The notes under the pieces: generated by a model
Databases searched by the model: none
What the model was told of the DNA's origin: nothing
The model's input: only the letters and a program-made list of their open reading frames with translations
Assembly: GCA_003024175.1 (NCBI GenBank)
Contig: MDYQ01000051.1
Span: 62,001-126,000, forward strand
DNA: 64,000 nucleotides
Source: Planoprotostelium fungivorum
Taxonomy: Eukaryota; Evosea; Variosea; Cavosteliida; Cavosteliaceae
Direction: 5' to 3'
Shown here: positions 32,568 to 43,942 of the stretch, piece by piece
Position numbering within the stretch: the stretch's first letter is position 1
Layout: the number at the start of each line of letters is the position of its first letter
Translations under genes and position numbers: made by a program

Positions 32568-33052
32568 GTTGCTGCTCTCGTTCGAAATGATGAGGCACAC
32601 TCCAAACGGTTTGTGTCGCGACAGACGACTTAGTCTCGCAGTATGTCACTTTTCCTTGGTTCAGGTGGTTTGTGAAATGGATTCTTCACCGACTGATCGC
32701 AGTTTGGCAGCACAAACGCCACAAAAGTCACTGCAGAAGATTCAGAGACAGCTGTTGCCTCTAAAGAGTGCCTCCGTTCCTCTCGTATGTGGTATTCGGG
32801 GAGAACAGACTGCCACTGTGCTTCAAGACGGTCACTGTGACCTTTTCTTTTCTCATCGTTCTGCCCATCTAAAAATCTCGGGCTCTTCATGAGAGATATC
32901 GCAGAGGTCGTTGGAAGTGAATACACCTGAGATAAGCTTCTTGTGCTCTGTGTTCTCGTCTTAAAGGCAGGAGAGAGAAGAAGGTTCGAGTGCTGCCACC
33001 AACATCTTTATTTTTACAGTGATGGCACGTGACATCATGAAGTTCTGATGCA
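32568..33052. promoter_or_regulatory. Upstream region of LPMO-like copy D
   Basis: About 485 bp between the start of copy D and the end of the copine-like gene. AAAGTGACATACTGCGAG (minus strand, within 32629-32653) matches the element near 6021 and 8297 before copies B and C. Nothing else recognised. Confidence 0.45.
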
Positions 33053-34228
33053 TCACAGCAGACCCAATCGTTGGATGATCTTGTATTGGTCCGGAATCTA
33101 AAGAACATGAGTTCATGTGTCCCTCCATCACACATGCATCACCTCTTGTAAGGCGTTGACGGCAAACGTAACCTCTCTGTTCTCAGCTCTGAACATGACT
33201 TTGTTGTAGGGAACAAATTGGAAGTTATCGAATCGTCTCTGGGGCAATTTGTCGTCAAACTCTTCCATCAGCTGCATCATTTAGAACTGCATGCGAGATG
33301 AGATGTCACCTCCCAGGGTCCATCACCGACGCCGATCATGACGATAGAGATGGGGAAATTGGATGCTTCTACGATGGCTTGTGTCGTGTCTTTCACGTTC
33401 GTCACCTGATGATGATGTCAATCATGTGAATGATAATCGTGATGGAGATTAGCACCTGTCCGTCGGCGACGATGATGAGAATGTGATATCCCTGTGATTC
33501 TTGAACGATCTTGATGGTGGCTGAGTCATACGGTCAGATGAGATGTCTAATGGAAGAACAACACACCTCGAATGACAGCTGCAAAATTGGTCGGGCCACT
33601 CAATGTGATTCCGGGTGTGATTTGGGTGTATCGATCGATGACTTCTCGAACACCGACCGCCACGCGATCTGGAAAGAAGGGAAAGCATGACTTGTCTGTC
33701 GTGCTTACATCTCCGAAACCGAACGCCTGGATGTGTGTCAGTGTCTAATGATAGAAGAGCGGGACTCACTGGTATCAATTTGTCGTCGTCAAAGGGTTCC
33801 AGCGTTCTTCCAACGAGATCGATGACCTTGAAGACGTAAGAAGATGGCACATGTGAAGATCATCGATCACCTCTTGGTATGGGTTAAATGCACCCGGTTG
33901 GATCGAGTGAAGACATTTGCCTCCAAAAGAATTCTTGCCCGTCCACTCGTTACTCTTTGTGTAATCGACTGCGATGACCACTGGAACATCATCTCAGCGA
34001 TCTCCTCACAATTCAATCAGACTCACGATTCGAACTCTCTAATCCTGCCTGACGCAGCGCATCTTGGACCTCAGTCAAGCTGTGGTATTTATCTGGGATC
34101 GCCACGAATCCACTTCCGGCATGCTGCTGCGGTGGCACTGGTCGACCATATGCCGTAGGTGGCTGCGCTCCATACGGCTGAGCGTGGCGAAAAGAGTTTC
34201 CTCTCGGTCTCGAGTTACTTCCTCCCAT
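33053..34228 (-). CDS. Copine/RGLG-like vWA-domain protein
   Basis: Cytosolic, probably membrane-tethered protein with a copine-type von Willebrand A domain. The start MGGSNSRPRG offers an N-myristoylation site (Gly2, Ser5-6 region), as in plant RGLG proteins. A Gln/Pro-rich linker leads to YHSLTEVQDALRQAGLESSN, then the MIDAS-containing VVIAVDYTKSNEWTGKNSFG, LHSIQPGAFNPYQE, DLVGRTLEPFDDDKLIP, ASNFPISIVMIGVGDGPWE and DNFQFVPYNKVMF near the end. The last exon gives IPDQYKIIQRLGLL and stops at 33055-33053. The C2 domains of copines and the C-terminal RING finger of RGLG ligases are both absent, so it is a stand-alone vWA protein; any ligase role would need a partner. Confidence 0.82.
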
Positions 34229-34370
34229 CTTCTCGTCTCGTGTTGCGATCTGGTGTGATTACCGTTGTGTATGATTCGCTTCTCGTCTGATCGTGATTTT
34301 CGTTGAACACAAACAGTGGCAAACAATAAATACTGCGAAATTCACATTTTCGTGAATTTTCCGCCGGCTC

Positions 34371-34401
34371 CGTTCGGTGAACGAATTCGATTCACCGAAC
34401 G
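34371..34401. repeat. Near-palindrome with CGTTCGGTGA arms
   Basis: Arms CGTTCGGTGA (34371-34380) and TCACCGAACG (34392-34401) are perfect complements around ACGAATTCGAT. It lies between the RasGAP stop and the copine-like start (both minus strand) and is related to the palindrome at 51244-51262. Confidence 0.55.
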
Positions 34402-34443
34402 AACGGGACCAAACGATTGTGCCCAACTCTTATTCTTACACCT

Positions 34444-37400
34444 TTACTTCTCATCTCTCATCCGTAAGATGAGGCAGTCCAAAAAATCAGCGAGACAGAT
34501 GTCCATCTGAACGGTGCTCGTGATGCCCGACATCTTCTGTTGGAGGGCACCGTGCTTCTCGTTCAGTGCGTTGTAGAGGATCTTAACTGCATCCTTCATG
34601 TTCATCCTGTTGCTGTGGATGAGGGCCGGTAGTTCCTGTGGGTTCGACTCCTGTTCGAGTCAGGAGGGAGAAATAAAATGAAATAAAATGGGATTAAAAC
34701 GGAATATCGTACCATCCAGACTTGGAACATCTGTAGAATGATCTCTTGTTGACCTCTGGCGCTGTTTTTGAGATCTCCCTTCGATTTCTCTTCTTCGCTG
34801 ACGCGGATTAATTTTGGAATGGTCTCCCCTACAGCCTGCATGGACTTTCTCATCTTCTTCCGCGTGGCTGTCTCGTGTCAGCGTCTCATCTCATCACGAT
34901 GCAAGATGTTGCAGGTGATGCAGATGATGGATGAGATGACGACATCAGTTGTCATCATTCTAACGTACGATAATGAACGATATGATATTATCATGAACAA
35001 TGGAACGTGAAGATGCATCATGATTCAAGATGAGATCATCACCATCTGTCACTGTCGTGCGAGGACCTAAGCCGTAATCGTCCGGATTATCCATGGCCTT
35101 ACAAGTGACATTGTGAATGTAGAAGTCGATGATCTCCATGGTAACCAACGCTGGAGTATTGGGACCGAACTTGTTGTACAGTTCCTGAATAAAACATCGA
35201 TAAATGCATTTTAATCTCTCTCCTCACCTCGTGTGCATATCTCAAGATCTGGGACAGTGGACTGAGGGAGGTGAGGATTTATCTCATCTACAACGATGTA
35301 GATGACTCACGTGGGGCAGGCGTTGAGAGCTCGAATGGAGGACTGGATGATGCGGTGGGCTTGTTCGATGGCTTGATCGCTGTTCGCCTTCAACTCTTCC
35401 TTCTGCTCGACGAGCTCGTCCATCAGTTGAGAGAGAGAACTCTGTTAGATGTCAGTGATGTCCATGTCAAGATCATCATCATCATCATCATCATCATGAT
35501 CGTGCTGATCTCGTGATGATGATAAGGTGATGATCGTGATGATCGTGATGATCGTGATGATCTCGTGATGAACTTCATGGTGATTACCTTGAGTATATCT
35601 TGACAAGCCATGTACGAGAACTGAGTCAAAAGTCTCTTGCTCGTTGAATCGAGAGCTGAAGAAAAGTGAGACGGAAGATGTTCATGATGACACGCGATCA
35701 CCTCCCCCCGCGATGATGTCGTTGTGGATAAAGTGACGCATCAACTTGAGGAATTTCTTCGGGTTCTTAGACATGAGGACAAACACCACCGCGTAGAAGA
35801 ATTTGTCTCTCTCCTTGTCTTGGTTCATGATCTACCGTAAATTAAATTAAAATCATTGAAAGTGTTTCACCTCTACAAATTCGATCGCCAGTTGATCTTC
35901 TTCCAGGATCAACTGTTTCGTTCAGTCCCAAACACGAGAGAATAAAATCAATTAAATCTCACCTGCATGACTTCGGCCACGCGTGGATCAGACAGAGAGA
36001 TGTTTAATTTCTGCAGTCCTCCCTTCTTGTACGGTCCCAACAGCGAACACACCACGTTCAGCCTCGATGTCACCCGGTAGCTCATCGTCTGACATGACAC
36101 CTCAGTCCCAATTCGAAAGAATAAAACGAAATAAAATCACCTGGGGGACGACCGAATCGATGATGCGTAGTTTCTCCATGAGAGGTTCACGAATGGTGGT
36201 TAATGTGGTTTCGATTGACTTGAGAGAATTGTTTGTTCCAACATTTGAATCGAGGGCTTTGACAGGGGTGGACATCTCGGCTTCTGTCAGCGTCTGATCT
36301 CGGTTCAGTCTACCTCCATACGTAAGATGAAATCTCACGCTGATGTCAGTGATGAATGCTTTCAGGCGTTGGCTGTTGGCTTTGACAAAGTCGTTCAGAG
36401 GCAGCATGAAGGGCTCCTTCAGTTCAGCTCCGTTGACTGAATTCTGCGAATGCGCGTCAGGTGGGAAATTTCGGTGAAATTTACCTGAAAGATCTTGGAA
36501 ACCAGGACGAGAGTTCTCCTCGAAGTCTCGCGGATCTCTGTACCGCGTCAACGATGGCTCGTTGTAGATGATCGATATCATTCCCTCTGACACGTAGCGA
36601 TATTTGTGTCTCGTTGTAGATGGATGAGAAGTGATCAATCACCTGTGTTGAATTCTTTGGGGGGAGTCATTAGGGCGGGACAGAAGTATCTCAAAAAGAT
36701 GAAACTCTTCACACCAGAGTACGCATCGTCGGGAAATTTCTTCGTCACCTGACGCAAATTTTGAACAAAAAATAAATTTTCATGAGAAGAAAAAAAAAGA
36801 AAAAATTTCACGTCACATCGTGAGAAAGAAAAAGAGAAACTCACTTGTTCCACCAAGATATTACACACTTGTCTGAATTGCCTGCCACTCGTCAGTTTCT
36901 CCACTCTCCTCCTCCTCACATTGGCATGTGTGCCTTCGAACCGATGACTCTGTCCACAAACGACTGCACGAGAACAGTCAACTTCTTCATGTTCGCCTCT
37001 AAATCTTCTCCATCACTCTTCCGGTTGGGGTCGATCTGTCCGCGTCACTACGGTCACGTGACCGAGTCACGTGACTCACCTCGTACGACTCGTTCGAATG
37101 TGTGATCTCCATCATGAAAGGTTGCAAGATCTCCGTTAAATAGGGTAGACCGTAGATGGTCGTGTACATGGTCATGATCTTCGTGGCCAGTGTGTTACTT
37201 CTGAAGAGTGTCTCCTTCGCATCGAATTCTGTACGACGTGAGTTTTCCGCGAGATTTCTCGCTCATGAGGATGAGACTCACTCGTGTCGTCGACTTCATG
37301 ACGTATGATGTAACGGAAGAGTCTCGATGTGTCATTCCTCGTTTCAGCCATGTTCAACAGGGCAGAGATGAAATCGTCTTGCACTCGAATTCCATTGTCT

Positions 37401-38294
37401 AAGATGCAGCCTAAGACGGGAAACTCTGGTTTGAAGAGCAGCTGTGGAGGTAAAAAAAATGCGGGGAGCGGGGATCGATCACCTGGACTAGATAGAGGGG
37501 ACGGAGATTGGGGTCGAGCCAGCGCACCCTCCAATCGGAGATCATGAATTGATCTTCAGGATCGATGACCGATCCGAGGTTGGCAGGTGATGCGGCCACC
37601 ATGAATGACGTGTCGCTGTTGGCCATCATCTGGGTGAGCCGGTTGATCTTGCTACCTGCGACGATTATCATCGCATTCCAGGACATCGAATCTCCCACCT
37701 TTGCCGCGGATCATGGCTTCCTTCTCGAGCAGGAGGGCGTCTTTCGCCTTCAATTCTTCTTCTCTCTCGTGGAGTTGTTCTCTCAGATTCTGCAGCTCAG
37801 ATGCAACATTCTGTTGGAGTTCTGTCATAAAATCGTAGCTCTTTGCCTTCTGTAACTCTAATTGCTTGGTGACGGATTGTTTCCACAGGCTCAATTGTTC
37901 CATGTATTGGGTCATCTTCTCTGAATTGGCCAACCATTGTTGTTCGATGTGTCTCCTCCTTCTCATCTCGTCTCTTAATTTGACGAGGATCTGTCGAGAG
38001 TGAGCAGTTGGCCGCACGTAAGGTGATATGAATGATGCAACAAATGATACGGCAGTTCTGTGGCCTTCGAAGAAGGTATCCTATTCCCATGTGTTTCTGT
38101 CTTCTCACCCATGGTGGACATTGAGCGAATTGTGCTCGAAGTTCTTCGGCAGCTGCCGCATGCGAATCTATGCCCTCTATTGGCTTGAGATGAGGCATGA
38201 TTGGCTCATCTTGGCCAATATCCTTCCATGTCTGTCCGGGATTCTTCAACATGTACTCCGTGAAACTGGCCGATAGAGGTCCCGCTTCTGTCAT
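34444..38294 (-). CDS. Ras GTPase-activating protein with RasGAP_C domain
   Basis: Switches off Ras-type GTPases. The start at 38294 (MTEAGPLSASFTEYMLKNPG) leads to a coiled coil of about 100 residues (LVKLRDEMRRRRHIEQQWLA, VASELQNLREQLHEREEELK). Then comes the RasGAP domain: KETLFRSNTLATKIM near 37200 holds the arginine finger (Arg kept, unlike many IQGAPs), TIYGLPYLTEILQPFM, QFRQVCNILVEQVTKKF and the signature SFIFLRYFCPALMTPPKEF near 36690. The rest matches the RasGAP C-terminal domain of IQGAP-like proteins (LKAFITDIS, PRVAEVM, TPAL..ITMEIIDF-type helices), ending DCLILRMRDEK at 34446-34444. No IQ motifs or calponin domain were seen, so it is closer to Dictyostelium DGAP1/GAPA-type proteins. 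Introns at 35913-35962 and 36089-36140 belong to the T-rich family. Confidence 0.87.
35280..35310 (-). repeat. Palindrome in RasGAP intron
   Basis: ATCTACAACGATGTAGAT at 35286-35303, one mismatch from the perfect 18-bp palindrome, close to the intron donor (GTGAGTC on the minus strand). Confidence 0.55.
35913..35962 (-). repeat. T-rich introner-like intron (RasGAP)
   Basis: 50-nt intron, in gene orientation GTGAGATTTAATT, then GATTTTATTCTCTCG, then TTTGGGACTGAACG and AAACAG. Shares the GATTTTATTCT and TTGGGACTGA blocks with the introns at 25203 and 36089. Confidence 0.65.
36089..36140 (-). repeat. T-rich introner-like intron (RasGAP)
   Basis: 52-nt intron, in gene orientation GTGATTTTATTTCGTTTTAT then TCTTTCGAATTGGGACTGA then GGTGTCATGTCAG. 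37 of its first 39 nt match the intron at 25203-25251 in the multi-CUE gene. Confidence 0.8.
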
Positions 38295-38442
38295 GATGGA
38301 CGTCTCTCTATCGTTGGGAGGATCGAGGAGAGAAGATGCTGTGAACGGAAGGACACGCGCGATGGAATGGGTGCGTATGGGGATGGTATAAAATCTTCCA
38401 CGAAAAATTGTAACACATCGCATCAGCAGATGCATCATACAG

Positions 38443-39767
38443 ATGAAGCCCGGCGTCGTCTCACCTGAACCACGCTCCGGCATTCACATACCAAAGAGGG
38501 AGACGAGTATACCCATACCAACCACAAGCATAACGATCACATCGCCATCTGGCACCTCTCCAGGGTCATATCAGGCACAATACGGAAAGTCGAGATCGTT
38601 TCTGTCGTCTTCACCACAAGGACGTCTCTCCTTCGCCAGTTTTGCACCACAGATCATCAACACGTACAGAGAGGGTCAGACGAATGCACGTGGCATACAA
38701 GTGGACGTACCAGTTCCACACAACACATCTAATGTGAGCCTTCTTCACGACGATGAAAATGTGCATCGAGTCGTGACGTGTCTGTAGACGAGGAGTGAAG
38801 GCGATGGACAAGCCTTGGATGATCCGAAACCAGCGGACTATAACTCTGAGATGGACTTTTGGTCTGCCAATGCCGATGCAGAGGACGTAAGGTGAATCAT
38901 CCATCCCCACATCACCTCGCATTGACTCTCTTCGAGACAGAGGAAGGCCGCCCAAGAAGAAGCGAAGAGGTTGAGTGATCTCGAAAGATGGAAGAGTCGA
39001 TTAAACTTGGGCATTGAGAGCTCCGTTGAGGTGATATCTTATATCTATGGTCCACGACCCGTGTATAACCACCGTGGGGTAGTTATTTGAATCAGAATTC
39101 CTCTCTGGCTGGGTGGAGGAATTCAATGAAATCGACAACATCCTCCATCACCATCCGAGAGGTGCCCACCATCTCACATGACGTCATCTCTCTTAAGACG
39201 TTGCAGTGGGTGACTGCATCTTACAAGGGGATCGTGGAGAGGCATTCCAATCTAGAAGTGATGCCATGCACTGCTTCTTAGACGAGCAGAGCAGCGAGCT
39301 CGGCGAACGTTGTGAAGGTGTTCGAAAGAATCTACCACGCCGACTCAAAGTCCTGCGACGAGGTTTAGAAGATAAGAGGAACTTACGTCTCATCATCAGG
39401 TGAGAGGAACAATACCTCCATCTGGATGACACGACCACAGTTCCCCCGTCATCAGCTCCCCCATGAACATCCGAACATCTCACACAGGCTCTATTCTCTC
39501 TCGGTCGACTTTAGATGGTAGCACCTCCTCCAAACCGTGAGGGAGAAGATGTCAAAATGCATCGCGTAACGAGCGGGCAGGGGCAATTTTATACCCAACC
39601 AAAGGTCAAAAGAAATTGGCAGCTACTTCAACACGCCGCAGCTGCTGCCTGACGACCTGGAGAAGGATATAAATAAGGAAAGTGCGGCAGCAGAGAGTCA
39701 CGCAGGTACTCAGACGGAACAATCAGAAGGGTCGAGCGATTCCGAGTTCTATTCGGCGGATGAATAA
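38443..39767 (+). CDS. Unknown coiled-coil protein
   Basis: Not recognised. Divergent from the RasGAP gene, 148 bp between starts. The first exon gives a Ser/Pro/Thr-rich, probably disordered region (MKPGVVSPEPRSG, TSITITSPSGTSPGSYQ, SFLSSSPQGRLSFASF). An intron starting at GTGAGCC near 38734 leads to DDPKPADYNSEMDFWSANAD, then RKAAQEEAKRLSDLERWKSR, FLSGWVEEFNEIDNILHHHP, TLQWVTASYKGIVERHSNLE and RCEGVRKNLPRRLKVLRRGL, which look like helical coiled-coil or spectrin-like segments. The last exon ends SDSEFYSADE with the stop at 39765-39767. Joining of the exons around 39450-39600 is uncertain. No membrane segment seen. Confidence 0.55.
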
Positions 39768-39904
39768 ATGAACCTTCGGATAAATGGCGCTGGGCCTTCT
39801 TAAGGGCCCTGACCACGAAGAAGATATAACCGTGAACGAACTCGAAAAGGTCGTGGAGAGAGTCAAATCGAACTCATCACAGACACGAAGACATCAGCAC
39901 CGAC

Positions 39905-40506
39905 ATGGCAAACGTGGAGAAACTCGCCAGCACACAGACCATCGGAAGACACTGTCAAGGAGAAAGCGGTGCCATCCCATACATACACTTCACTCCACAA
40001 CTGTACCAGACGGCGCAGAGAAGAGGAACTCTCCTCTACATCGATCTGATTCCGTCGTCAATCGTTCAAGGGCAGTATGGGACACTGGATGATGTGTTGA
40101 AGCATTCGGCCTACCAATACACACCACAAGCCATCACCAGCAATCCCTTTCGGCTCAACGTCAAACTGCCACAAATCACCATACAGAACAACCGCTGGCG
40201 ATTGTTGCTGCGGCTGCATGCGGGTGCAGATCTCTTGGCCTACGCCGCCTCTACCTCCTTCGAACTCTCTTCTACTTCCGTGGCACCTCAGATCATGCAG
40301 GTCTGTATACATACGATCGATGATATAATGTCTGTGCTCATTGAATTCTGCAGACGGGGACTCGTTTTCAGAAGCAACGAGCTGAAGGACCTTGGGAGAG
40401 ATACGAGGGGAAATTATTAGACCTCATCTTATCCCCCGGGAATGATCGACTCAGCCCGCTCGTGATCAGTCTATTTGAAGAACTTCACGATCAGTGGCAG
40501 ATGTAA
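39905..40506 (+). CDS. Unknown two-exon protein
   Basis: Not recognised. Exon 1, 39905-40300 (132 codons), and exon 2, 40354-40506, join in phase to 182 residues. The sequence MANVEKLASTQTIGRHCQGE, FTPQLYQTAQRRGTLLYIDL, LNVKLPQITIQNNRWRLLLR and LLAYAASTSFELSSTSVAP looks like a compact beta-rich domain, and the end (WERYEGKLLDLILSPGND, LVISLFEELHDQWQM) is helical. An in-frame or spliced start near 39784 cannot be excluded. No signal peptide, membrane span or known motif. Confidence 0.5.
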
Positions 40507-40682
40507 ACATTGTAAACCTCCAGACCATCCATGTACATACACACGTGACGATTTGAATAAATTTGTAGAATCGAACACCGTCACACCATACGATCGTCCC
40601 ATCATCACCACAATCATCACAACACTTCACAACAACATCTACCAATTCATACATTTATACCAAACTGATGCTGCTCATCACA

Positions 40683-43600
40683 TCATTTCACCGGCTGCGA
40701 TCTCCTCGCATATGCATCTCCGTGTCGTGTCTTTGGTGTGGGCTCCTTCTTCACCCTCCTCGCCCCCTCCTTCTCGTTGCGAAAACTATCCGTTGGAGTC
40801 TTCGGCTCTCTCTTTGTGATCTTCGTGTCTCTGTTGGCGTCCTTCTTCGATTCGTTGAACTGACGGACTTGGGCGTGAAGTCTGTCTCTTCGGATGATCC
40901 AGATCGTGATCCCCGCTATGGCGGCGGCGAGTAAGATCGTGCCAAATACGGCAACCAGACTGATGCACACCACGCCACAGGGAGGGGTATACACTGGAGG
41001 CTCGTAATATTTCTGAGAGGTTGAGGGAGAGTCTCACGTAGAGGATGTGAATATCACCTGATTGAGGCTGCTGTCGTTCGTGTAATACCAACTGAACAGG
41101 TTGAAAGAATTCAATTCGGGATTCGATGAGTCGACTGCATTAGAGAAAGACTGCATGAGTTGAGCCGCCGCAGTCTGGTCTTGTGACGCTCCCGCCACAG
41201 TCATCTGCCGCTGTCAGCCATACGTTCCACCCCGCGTGGAAGTCTCACCATGATGGTATAAGCTGAGCCTCTCGTGGTGTTGAAAGCTCTTCCATAAACG
41301 TGAGGACTGACGATGACTCGCGTTACGTTCGTACGCATCACTGCGGCGACTGCAGTGGAGATGGAGGCGGTCGGTACGTACGAACCGTTGCCTGATAACC
41401 GTCAATCATTCGGTGAACGATCTATTCCTCACCGATTAAGACTAGATAGACGTTGAGAGTGGGACTGTTACCCGCTCTCGGTCGTTGTAGATTGAAAAAT
41501 TCAATAAAGACTTTGATGTTCGTGAGGTTTCCCGCAGTAGGATCTGCAGCGTCGAAAGCGTAATCTGTCAGGCCCACCGTGGTTGGCTTCGCGTTGAAAT
41601 ACAGATAATCCACGGTCATGTGATTCAGGCTGGTAGACACTTGTCCCACTTTCTTATCACAGGTGGCGCCAGAATAATCCAGCGTATTCGAATCGATCAA
41701 TGGTAGCCAGACAAATCTAGCGGCAACCCCGACGTAAGATACGGTCACCATGGCATCCGTGTCGTAGAAGGTACCGTTCACCGTGAAGGGGCTGGCCCAG
41801 TTGAGGCTCCTCGCTGGATATCCTGGATTACAGCTGCTGGTCACTGTAAAATATCTCAGTCGTTGATCTCTCAGAGGTCAAGTTCACCTTGAACCTTATT
41901 CGTGGTCGTCTTTGCAACGATCTGTACGGCCGAGATGTACACAAGGCCGCTGTTGAAATTTCCCGGAGTGATGCGAAGTGCGAAGGTGGCTCTACCGCTC
42001 GAACTCGCCTGGAAGAAGGACCTCGTATTTTGGGACTGTCCCAAAAGGTTTCCAACGGTCTCCGGACAACCTAAATCCATTCATTCTTCGTGTACACGTG
42101 ACTTCACATCTTTGAATGTTACAAACAGAGGAGATCGATCGATATATAACGAAGCTGATCTATCGTGACCCACCTCCTCCTATCTCAAAGGCAATACCCT
42201 CCAGATTGACCAACTGATACGACAGTGCCGTAGTCGTCAGAGTGGGCGACGTGACTGTATTCTTCACGAAGAGGTTCGCCGTAACTTCTATGATATCTCC
42301 TGCATTCACGCTGATCGATACCGTCTCGTACCAATTCCTGACGAACGTATAATCCGGTGGTATCACCATGGGGGAACAGCGGTTACGACTGGTGTAATCT
42401 GCAGAGATGAGAGGATGAGTGAAGATGTAAACTCACTAAGAGCGAGGTCGGGATTTAGAATGCGGCCGACCATTTTGATGCCACTGAGGATTCCAGAGGA
42501 ACCGACGGTGGATAGGCCGAAAGTGATCTGTAAATTGTGTGAGATGGTGAAGTGTGGTCGTGATCGATGATGTGATGATGGCTCACGGTGCCGGGAGAAT
42601 TGACTTGGAATATTTGGGAAGCAGTTTGGGACGTATAACCGTTCGTTGTGACCGAAAACGGACAATCTGATACCGAAGTCAGAGCCGTGGCCGATCCACT
42701 GATGGTGACGATGGACCAATTGAAATTGGCATTGATGGTGGTGAAGAACAGATTCACTTCGATGAGATCATACTGACCTCGTCAGCTCCTCCCCTGACAC
42801 ACCACATCTCATCATCACCTGTCTGGCCGAAATGACATCCATGGTGACGGGATAAGTGACCGTTCCTCCACTAGGTCCCAGATATTCGAGACCCTTTATG
42901 TTGCACGTAGTACCGTAACTGACCGCACCGATTCCACAGTTTGTACCCACGTAACCATCAAAACAACTACACGTATCTGGCGCCACGCAGGTACCATGTC
43001 CAGAGCACACTTGCTGACTGAGCGTGCTCGGTACACCGTAGCAGTCGTCTGCGATCGTCAGCACAAATGTGACGTCGAGAAAGCTCTCACACTGATTGCA
43101 AGTGACACCATAGTAACCTATGGTGGGACAGATACCCGAACAGATACCATCCGAGGAATAACTCTGACAGGGAACGTTGCTGGTAGATCTGGCGCTACCA
43201 CTGAGGCAGACCCCGTCTCCTTGTTCGGAGCACCAACCGCAGTTACTAGCTTTCAACGTCTTACAGTCTAGACAGCCGGTGCTGGTCAGACAGGTATCGA
43301 TGATAGGAAAGCTGGAGATATTGTTGATCGCGTAGATAGCCCCTGTAAATTCAGAGACAGAACCGAGTCTGAGACTCACCGTTCTGGAGGTTGACTTGAC
43401 TGTCGATGTATATGGTCTGTGATCCGATGGCCAATACAAAATAGAATCTGTCCGTCTGATCGTAGGTGATGACCAAGCGTCTCTGTGTTGTTGATGTGGT
43501 GTAGTAACCACAGATACCTCCTTGAGCGATTGTGACGTTGCTGCACCTCGCCACGCTCTCACAGGAACGAAAGATGCCGATCGTTCGAGGGGCGGACAGA

Positions 43601-43831
43601 TCATAGACGGTGATACTCTGAAGTGTTGTCTGTGTGCTCTTCTTCATGTCAGTTTGAAACACATTCAACTAGTTTGACTCACGCCCACAGCCACGCAATC
43701 CACTTTGAGAGTAGATGCTGCGAAATCTGAGATCGATCGCGATGAAATACCGATGCATCACCTTTAACTACACATGGATATATACAGTACAGGATGAAGA
43801 GGTATACAGTGAGACGTTCGAAGCCAGACAT
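40683..43831 (-). CDS. Type I membrane protein with PSI and EGF-like domains
   Basis: Probable cell-surface adhesion or receptor protein. The start at 43831 gives a signal peptide (MSGFERLTVYLFILYCIYPC). After the N-terminal beta region comes a Cys-rich PSI/plexin-like repeat (DTCLTSTGCLDCKTLKASNC, GWCSEQGDGVCLSG) near 43290-43150, then laminin/EGF-type repeats (TIGYYGVTCNQC, CSGHGTCVAPDTCSCFDGYV) near 43130-42920. Several long beta-rich exons follow, and near the C-terminus a membrane helix (LVAVFGTILLAAAIAGITIW) with a basic cytosolic tail (IIRRDRLHAQVRQFNESKKD) ending at 40685-40683. The exon-intron layout in the middle was not fully resolved. It is head to head with the enoyl-CoA hydratase gene, with 111 bp between the starts. 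Confidence 0.8.
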
Positions 43832-43942
43832 GACATCAGCTCCTAAGCCCCGTTCTATTTTCGTTTCTCAAAATGCGAGAAAAAGAGCGTTGTAGATCCG
43901 TTTGTAACAAGGAAAGAGGATCATCACCATCGTCACGGTACA

